From assembly GCA_964397555.1 (NCBI GenBank), contig CAYNJF010000066.1, forward strand, positions 1-11,571: a DNA stretch of 11,571 nucleotides, written 5' to 3'. Made by a program: the position numbers and the translations under genes. Each line of letters opens with the position of its first letter. Position 1 is the stretch's first letter. The notes under the pieces are model-generated. The model was not told the origin of the DNA, searched no databases, and saw only the letters and a program-made list of their open reading frames with translations. This document shows positions 8,144 to 11,571 of this stretch, piece after piece. The DNA is from CAYNJF01 sp964397555. Lineage in GTDB: Bacteria; Pseudomonadota; Gammaproteobacteria; Berkiellales; Berkiellaceae.

Positions 8144-8346
8144 CTTATAAAGTTCATATATGGTTGTTCAAAATCTATCCTACCGCCATGAATAAAGTTA
8201 TAAAGTCATACGATTATGATGGCACCACAACCGTTATTATTTTTAAATTATAATTTAGTATTCATTTTATCGACAAAAGAATTAAAACAGGTTTTCGAAG
8301 AATAAAAACCCCATTTACATGAGTATCTTGAATAACCTCTACCTAA

Positions 8347-8375
8347 TTGACACTTTTAGAAGTTGAACTTAAGAT
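8347..8375 (+). promoter_or_regulatory. Sigma70-like promoter for the 8443 gene
   Basis: A perfect TTGACA (8347-8352) is followed after exactly 17 bases by TAAGAT (8370-8375), four of six matches to TATAAT. Transcription would start near 8382, giving a leader of about 60 bases before ATG 8443. The leader contains a 10-codon frame, ATG 8418 to TGA 8448-8450, preceded by GGAG at 8403-8406, whose end overlaps the start of the gene. Confidence 0.55.
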
Positions 8376-8442
8376 CGCAATATAAGAAAGTATCTATTTA
8401 ATGGAGACTTTTAAATCATGAGAATTAAAATAGAAAGATTTT

Positions 8443-9309
8443 ATGCTTGATCATCTTAGCCAACTTATGCCATCCGCTCTAAATCAACTACCAGGATTTT
8501 ACAGCCTTTTAAGTTTTATTGGCCAGACAAGCCCCACTACAATTGAACCTGACTGTATGACAGTAGATCAATGGGTAGAGCTTAAAGGCATTAGCAAAAC
8601 TCATGAGTACGACTTCCAAGAGACTTTTCCTGAACATCACTTTGAATGTGTAGATGGAGTTGATTTTCAGACAATTAGTCAAGTTAGTAGTGATGCGTTA
8701 CATCCATCAAAAACCCTATCTAATGGAGAAACCATAAGACATATTTCAAGCGACAAGAGTAAGATTCTTTTTCAATATGATAAGACAAATCAACCTATTG
8801 AAGCACTTGAAACAAATATTGACTCAACTCATAACGGCCATCAATACAAAGAAGAACCGAATACGATTGCTAAAAATAGCAATAGAGACATACTTAAAAT
8901 ACAAAGTTTAGATGTAGATAATCATAATGATTCCATCTTTACTACTGTACTGAAAAATTTCTCCTTAGTTTTAGGGTTTAACGGTTTCTGCGGGGTTGCT
9001 TTAACTCTTTTAATCCCTAAGCTCATTTCTTGTTGTCGCCACACAACACTGGAGCTAGAAATTGATGATGATGACTATTTGACAGAGATACACATGTATT
9101 CAACTTTGGTTAATAATGGCACGGGGCAGAATCAGAGTGAACAACGAGTTGAAAATGCCGAACAAGTCACTCCAGCATTCACAAGTTACATACAACAAAA
9201 CTTTGCTGAAGAGCAATATTTAAATAATTTTATACATTCTTCATCTTTAGATGACCATCGAGATGACAATGCGCAGTGGTCATCTGATGAGGCTCCAGGG
9301 CCTTTTTAA
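8443..9309 (+). CDS. Orphan single-pass membrane protein with acidic tail
   Basis: A 288-residue protein of no family I recognise. Residues 1-165 are polar and rich in Asp, His and Ser, after a moderately hydrophobic N-terminal helix (about 13-26) that does not look like a classical signal peptide. A single strong hydrophobic segment lies at about 173-196 (NFSLVLGFNGFCGVALTLL and following), ending at a CCRH sequence that could be a membrane-interface Cys pair. After it comes an acidic run (ELEIDDDDY, 204-212) and a polar tail ending SSDEAPGPF. AGAAAG at 8432-8437 is a weak ribosome binding site 5 bases before the ATG. Promoter and probable terminator flank it closely, so it appears to be a single-gene unit. 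The layout, with a late membrane segment and a short acidic C-terminus, fits a host-targeted secreted protein, but that is inference. Confidence 0.7.
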   Translation: MLDHLSQLMPSALNQLPGFYSLLSFIGQTSPTTIEPDCMTVDQWVELKGISKTHEYDFQETFPEHHFECVDGVDFQTISQVSSDALHPSKTLSNGETIRHISSDKSKILFQYDKTNQPIEALETNIDSTHNGHQYKEEPNTIAKNSNRDILKIQSLDVDNHNDSIFTTVLKNFSLVLGFNGFCGVALTLLIPKLISCCRHTTLELEIDDDDYLTEIHMYSTLVNNGTGQNQSEQRVENAEQVTPAFTSYIQQNFAEEQYLNNFIHSSSLDDHRDDNAQWSSDEAPGPF

Positions 9310-9320
9310 CCAATAAACTT

Positions 9321-9347
9321 AGGTCTACTTATAGATTAGACTTTTAT
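9321..9347 (+). terminator. Weak rho-independent terminator after the 8443-9309 gene
   Basis: AGGTCTA (9321-9327) pairs with TAGACTT (9337-9343), including one G-T pair, with a 9-base loop, and runs into TTTTATT. It begins 12 bases after the stop codon. The stem is short, so efficiency may be low. Confidence 0.5.
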
Positions 9348-9357
9348 TGTATCAAGA

Positions 9358-9383
9358 GCCTGAAGTATATAGATTACTCAGGC
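9358..9383 (+). repeat. Bulged hairpin
   Basis: GCCTG pairs with CAGGC and, after one bulged A, AGTA pairs with TACT, giving 9 pairs around a 7-base loop. No T-tract follows on the + strand. It may back up the terminator at 9321 or act as an operator; its role is unknown. Confidence 0.4.
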
Positions 9384-9455
9384 GCAGTGATTCCTTTCTA
9401 TTGAACTTTAAGATTGCATAAGCTGTGCTTTGTGCTTATTAGCAAATCAGCGGCA

Positions 9456-9497
9456 TTCTCCAAAAAAAAGCTTTCATCCATAGTTTCTTTTGGGGAA
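9456..9497 (+). promoter_or_regulatory. Strong hairpin in the probable leader of the 9552 gene
   Basis: TTCTCCAAAAAAAA (9456-9469) pairs with TTTCTTTTGGGGAA (9484-9497) at 13 of 14 positions, one a G-T pair, with a 14-base loop. No T-tract follows, so it is not a simple terminator. It lies 54 bases before the ATG of the coiled-coil gene. Confidence 0.45.
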
Positions 9498-9507
9498 CCA
9501 AAATAGG

Positions 9508-9539
9508 CATTACTGGTCAAAAATAAGTTATCAGTAATG
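9508..9539 (+). promoter_or_regulatory. Perfect 8-bp inverted repeat next to the ribosome binding site of the 9552 gene
   Basis: CATTACTG (9508-9515) and CAGTAATG (9532-9539) are separated by 16 bases. The last G of the second arm is the first base of GTGAG (9539-9543), the probable ribosome binding site, which ends 8 bases before the ATG at 9552. It could be an operator or an RNA hairpin that affects translation. Confidence 0.45.
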
Positions 9540-9551
9540 TGAGCATCTAAT

Positions 9552-10763
9552 ATGGCTAAAAAGTCAAAAAATCAAGAAAAACGTGTATCGAATAAACGCG
9601 CACAAAAAAAACGTGTACCAACAACAAATCAAGCCTCTTCTATAATACCTTTGCCACTGAGGGCTCGCGCAAGCTCCGACTCTGAAAGTGACTCTGGATG
9701 GAGTAGTAGTTCTAATAATTCAAATATTGAGGCTTCAAATAGTGCTTCTGGGAGTGATAATGCGGCCTCAAGTCCTGTTAACAGATGGAGTATGCCTACG
9801 CGAACCCAAAAGAAGACGCCCATTTTAGTTCGACAGGAATCGTTGAGCTCGCGTATAGATAGCTTGGTTGATGCTGTTTTCAAGGACTATCAAGCATTAA
9901 TAGATATTATTCAAAGAATTGAAGATGACTTTAAGTATATAACCAAATCTGATGTATATTCACATTTAGAGTGGTCAGAAAGTCAAAGCGCTTACGAAAT
10001 AAGAGATGGGTTAGTCTATTTTACTAAGACTCCCAGTGATATCTTTTATGAGGCTGAACCCTACCGTAGTTTGAATGAACTCAATGAGGCTAACTCAACT
10101 GACAGAAATAGATGTCAGAGATATCGTAAGAGCTTAGAGAGCTTCAAAAAAGAGCTCAATGATAAGCTTGATGAAGAAGATATCAGTGTTCTTAGAGAAA
10201 AAGAAGGCACTCTTGATAAAGCCCTAGCCCTGCTTGAAGAACATCAAGAGAACATTGACTCTATACCTGATATAACGACCAGAATAAAAGCATCTGATAA
10301 ATTTCAATTCATGAAAGGGGAAGTGCTGGAAAATGGAAGAAAAGTTTCACCTACGGGAAAACGTACAAAGTTTAATGCTTTTCGTGAATTGCAAGAAATA
10401 GAAAATGACATTGTCAACGCAGCTCGCCGTTATAAAGACTATGAGCTCCCACAACATTGGGCTGAAGCACAGAGTAGGGGCCCTGATGAAGAGATAGATC
10501 CGAATGCTCTAATTGAAGCAATGCCTGTTGATGAACTCTATCAGCAACGTATGAACCAGTTGGCAGCTTTAGAAAAAATGCTTGAGGATGATCAACTTGA
10601 GTTAAATGAACAAGATTCTATCAACGAGAAAATTGATGTTCTCAAGGAAAAAATTGACCGAATGGGTTTTTCTTATGATGAACCAGGTACGGACTTAGAC
10701 GAAGAGAAAAACAATAAAACAGAAAAGAATAGTGTCAACTTTTCCATGCGAAGAAGAAGGTGA
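9552..10763 (+). CDS. Coiled-coil protein with NLS-like basic N-terminus and Arg-rich C-terminus
   Basis: A 403-residue soluble protein of no family I recognise. Residues 1-21 are strongly basic (KKSK, KR, NKRAQKKR at 14-21), resembling a bipartite nuclear localisation signal. A low-complexity Ser/Asn/Asp-rich stretch covers about 40-75. Residues 95-135 and 190-235 are highly charged and helical (coiled-coil-like), and a further predicted coiled coil spans about 325-372. An acidic Asn/Lys-rich tail ends in SMRRRR. There is no signal peptide or membrane helix. GAG 8 bases before the ATG supports the start. The basic ends, disordered linker and coiled coils fit a nucleic-acid-binding or host-nucleus-targeted protein; this is inference. 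A DNA-binding structural protein of the bacterium is the main alternative. It is flanked by structured regulatory DNA on the left and a terminator on the right. Confidence 0.75.
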   Translation: MAKKSKNQEKRVSNKRAQKKRVPTTNQASSIIPLPLRARASSDSESDSGWSSSSNNSNIEASNSASGSDNAASSPVNRWSMPTRTQKKTPILVRQESLSSRIDSLVDAVFKDYQALIDIIQRIEDDFKYITKSDVYSHLEWSESQSAYEIRDGLVYFTKTPSDIFYEAEPYRSLNELNEANSTDRNRCQRYRKSLESFKKELNDKLDEEDISVLREKEGTLDKALALLEEHQENIDSIPDITTRIKASDKFQFMKGEVLENGRKVSPTGKRTKFNAFRELQEIENDIVNAARRYKDYELPQHWAEAQSRGPDEEIDPNALIEAMPVDELYQQRMNQLAALEKMLEDDQLELNEQDSINEKIDVLKEKIDRMGFSYDEPGTDLDEEKNNKTEKNSVNFSMRRRR

Positions 10764-10793
10764 TTAAGGTTATAGTCCTTGAATCAGATTTTT
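10762..10793 (+). terminator. Probable rho-independent terminator overlapping the stop codon of the 9552 gene
   Basis: GATTAAGG (10762-10769) pairs with CCTT (10777-10780) and AATC (10782-10785) around one bulged G and a 7-base loop, 8 pairs in all. T5 lies at 10789-10793. The stem includes the last two bases of the TGA stop. Confidence 0.45.
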
Positions 10794-10953
10794 AATATCA
10801 GGTCGCAATATAAGTCTATTTGCAGTAATAGAAAACACGTTCATATTGACTGAATGGCAAAGTTAAATGTTTCTTAAGAGAATAGGGTAGTAGTTGATGG
10901 TAAGGTTTTTTTTTCGAAAAAGTGAATAATAAGGTTGTTAATAAGTAAAGAAA

Positions 10954-10994
10954 ACGAGATTCATGGCTAGGATGTACCAAGCCACAAAACTCGT
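10954..10994 (-). terminator. Intrinsic terminator for the - strand frame at 11014-11295
   Basis: Read on the - strand, ACGAG/CTCGT encloses TGGCT/AGCCA and GG/CC, with a 5x5 internal loop, one T-T mismatch and a 5-base loop. The outer stem runs directly into TTTTCTTT. It lies about 20 bases after the TAG of the - strand frame, the expected place, and so supports that frame being or having been a gene. Confidence 0.6.
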
Positions 10995-11013
10995 CAATAG
11001 TAAAAGTCTGCGA

Positions 11014-11295
11014 CTAGCAGCTGCCAATTACATAGATCTTATTTCCATCTGCAACAGGAGTGACTTGATAGAGAAGATTTTGATGGCAGAAAGTACCATT
11101 ATTTCCAGCAAACAAAAGATTACCATCTAAATCATTCACATGGTCAGAGAAAGTGTGCATATTATGATTAACGCCATTAATATTGCCACCAAGCTTATTA
11201 GAACTTGTACATGTTGTTATAAACTCAATATCATTTGGGCCTGATGAAAATGATGCAATGCCACCTGCAATTAGGCAATATAAGTACCAGATTTT
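11014..11295 (-). pseudogene. Small secreted-type protein frame lacking a normal start codon
   Basis: 93 codons are open on the - strand from just after TAA 11298-11296 to TAG 11016-11014. The first residues (KIWYLYCLIAGGIASFSSG) look exactly like a signal peptide missing its initial Met. The rest is Asn/Gly-rich with four Cys (after the signal region) and ends in IYVIGSC, suggesting a small disulfide-bonded exported protein; I do not recognise its family. The first in-frame ATG (11160-11158) would discard the signal region and leave 48 residues. Just upstream, ATT followed by six A stands where ATG and seven A would give a normal MKKIWY start, so start loss plus a one-base deletion is a plausible cause. 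The terminator at 10954-10994 fits this gene. A functional non-standard start cannot be excluded. Confidence 0.55.
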
Positions 11296-11352
11296 TTAAT
11301 TACTTATATGATTTCACCCAATCTCAATTAAGTTGAACTTACCCCAAAGCCA

Positions 11353-11369
11353 ATATACAAAGTGTATAT
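11353..11369. repeat. Perfect 7-bp palindrome (possible operator)
   Basis: ATATACA and TGTATAT flank AAG. It lies between two - strand reading frames, 58 bases upstream of the probable signal-peptide region of the 11014-11295 frame and immediately after the end of the 55-codon frame. Its position fits an operator or promoter region, but it is A/T-rich and could be chance. Confidence 0.3.
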
Positions 11370-11372
11370 GAA

Positions 11373-11540
11373 CTAGCCATCAAGGGTATTAGGGCAGGGA
11401 TTAAGCATGACAGGCCATAATAGTTTGTTATTAATCCTTTTGATATATAAGCCTTGTGATTGCTTGAAATACTTCTTAGCATCATTCAGACGGTGAAATT
11501 TAAATCTAGGATATGGGATAAACCCCGTAAGCTTAGACAT
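11373..11540 (-). CDS. Small hypothetical basic protein, 55 residues
   Basis: The frame runs from ATG 11540-11538, preceded by an in-frame TAG at 11555-11553, to TAG 11375-11373. The product is basic and contains FIPYPRFKFHRL, NDAKKYFKQSQGLYIKRI and LLWPVMLNPCPNTLDG, a composition that looks like real protein rather than random sequence. No ribosome binding site is visible before the ATG, and no family is recognised. It may be a fragment of a larger gene, for example a mobile-element or phage-type protein, but nothing here proves that. Confidence 0.3.
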   Translation of the reverse strand: MSKLTGFIPYPRFKFHRLNDAKKYFKQSQGLYIKRINNKLLWPVMLNPCPNTLDG

Positions 11541-11571
11541 ATAAAGAAGTGACTAAATAAGAGGGGGCATA

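Larger units (their letters stand above)
8092..8442. other. Intergenic region of 351 bases
   Basis: It holds the terminator at 8105-8143, a hairpin GGTTTT/AAAACC at 8290-8310 with a 9-base loop and no useful T-tract on the + strand, and the promoter at 8347-8375. Between them, a 21-codon frame at 8188-8253 has no ribosome binding site and is not annotated as a gene. Nothing else recognisable is seen. Confidence 0.6.

Noticed and set aside
8188..8253. 21-codon + strand frame (MNKVIKSYDYDG and following)
   Set aside because: Too short, no ribosome binding site and no promoter close by; could be a remnant but cannot be supported.
8290..8310. GGTTTT/AAAACC hairpin as a terminator
   Set aside because: No T-tract follows on the + strand, and no - strand gene lies upstream of it to be terminated.
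9629..9883. 84-codon - strand frame
   Set aside because: Antisense to the Ser-rich linker of the coiled-coil gene; repetitive Ser codons on the + strand explain the openness.
1..11571. CRISPR array, tRNA, rRNA, insertion sequence or integrase
   Set aside because: No regularly spaced DNA repeats, cloverleaf-like segments, transposase motifs or long terminal inverted repeats were seen; the 99-base periodicity at 2292-3281 is protein-level repeats, not a CRISPR.

Overview
The window is 11.6 kb of AT-rich DNA. All large genes lie on the + strand, and two small reading frames lie on the - strand at the right end. The mix of ordinary bacterial membrane proteins with eukaryote-like repeat proteins, orphan proteins carrying nuclear-localisation-like basic clusters, and decayed reading frames suggests the accessory genome of a host-adapted intracellular gammaproteobacterium, for example a Legionella-, Coxiella- or Berkiella-like member of the Legionellales. 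No rRNA, tRNA or other taxonomic marker is present, so this placement is inference.

Left part (1-5956). A P1B-type ATPase, cut at its 5' end by the window edge, keeps the CPC transport motif and GDGVND but has altered TGES, DKTGT and TGD motifs, so its catalytic competence is in doubt. After 71 bases comes an unusual fusion: ten tandem TPR-like repeats, each exactly 33 residues with a Trp at a fixed position, followed by a poly(A) polymerase / CCA-adding-type nucleotidyltransferase head. Next is a complete CNNM/CorB-type (DUF21-CBS-CorC) membrane transporter.

Middle part (5957-8442). A short start-less - strand frame (6206-6012) looks like a gene remnant. A small ankyrin gene is broken by one in-frame TAA at 6584; the same frame stays open for 106 more codons and ends in a lysine/arginine-rich, NLS-like tail. 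A 339-residue helical, possibly degenerate ankyrin-like protein follows, with a good ribosome binding site and a clear intrinsic terminator.

Right part (8443-11571). Two orphan + strand genes follow. The first (8443) has a sigma70-like promoter, one transmembrane segment and an acidic tail. The second (9552) has a basic N-terminus, a Ser-rich linker, coiled coils and an Arg-rich C-terminus, and is preceded by a leader with two strong hairpins, the second next to its ribosome binding site. At the far right are two short - strand reading frames. One looks like a small secreted protein, has a well-placed - strand intrinsic terminator, but lacks a normal start codon.

The genes do not form a recognisable pathway. 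The right two thirds read as a collection of separately expressed, effector-like proteins beside a small cluster of membrane transporters. The most unusual items are the 33-residue-repeat/nucleotidyltransferase fusion, the degenerate P-type ATPase, the stop-interrupted ankyrin gene, and the structured leader at 9456-9539.
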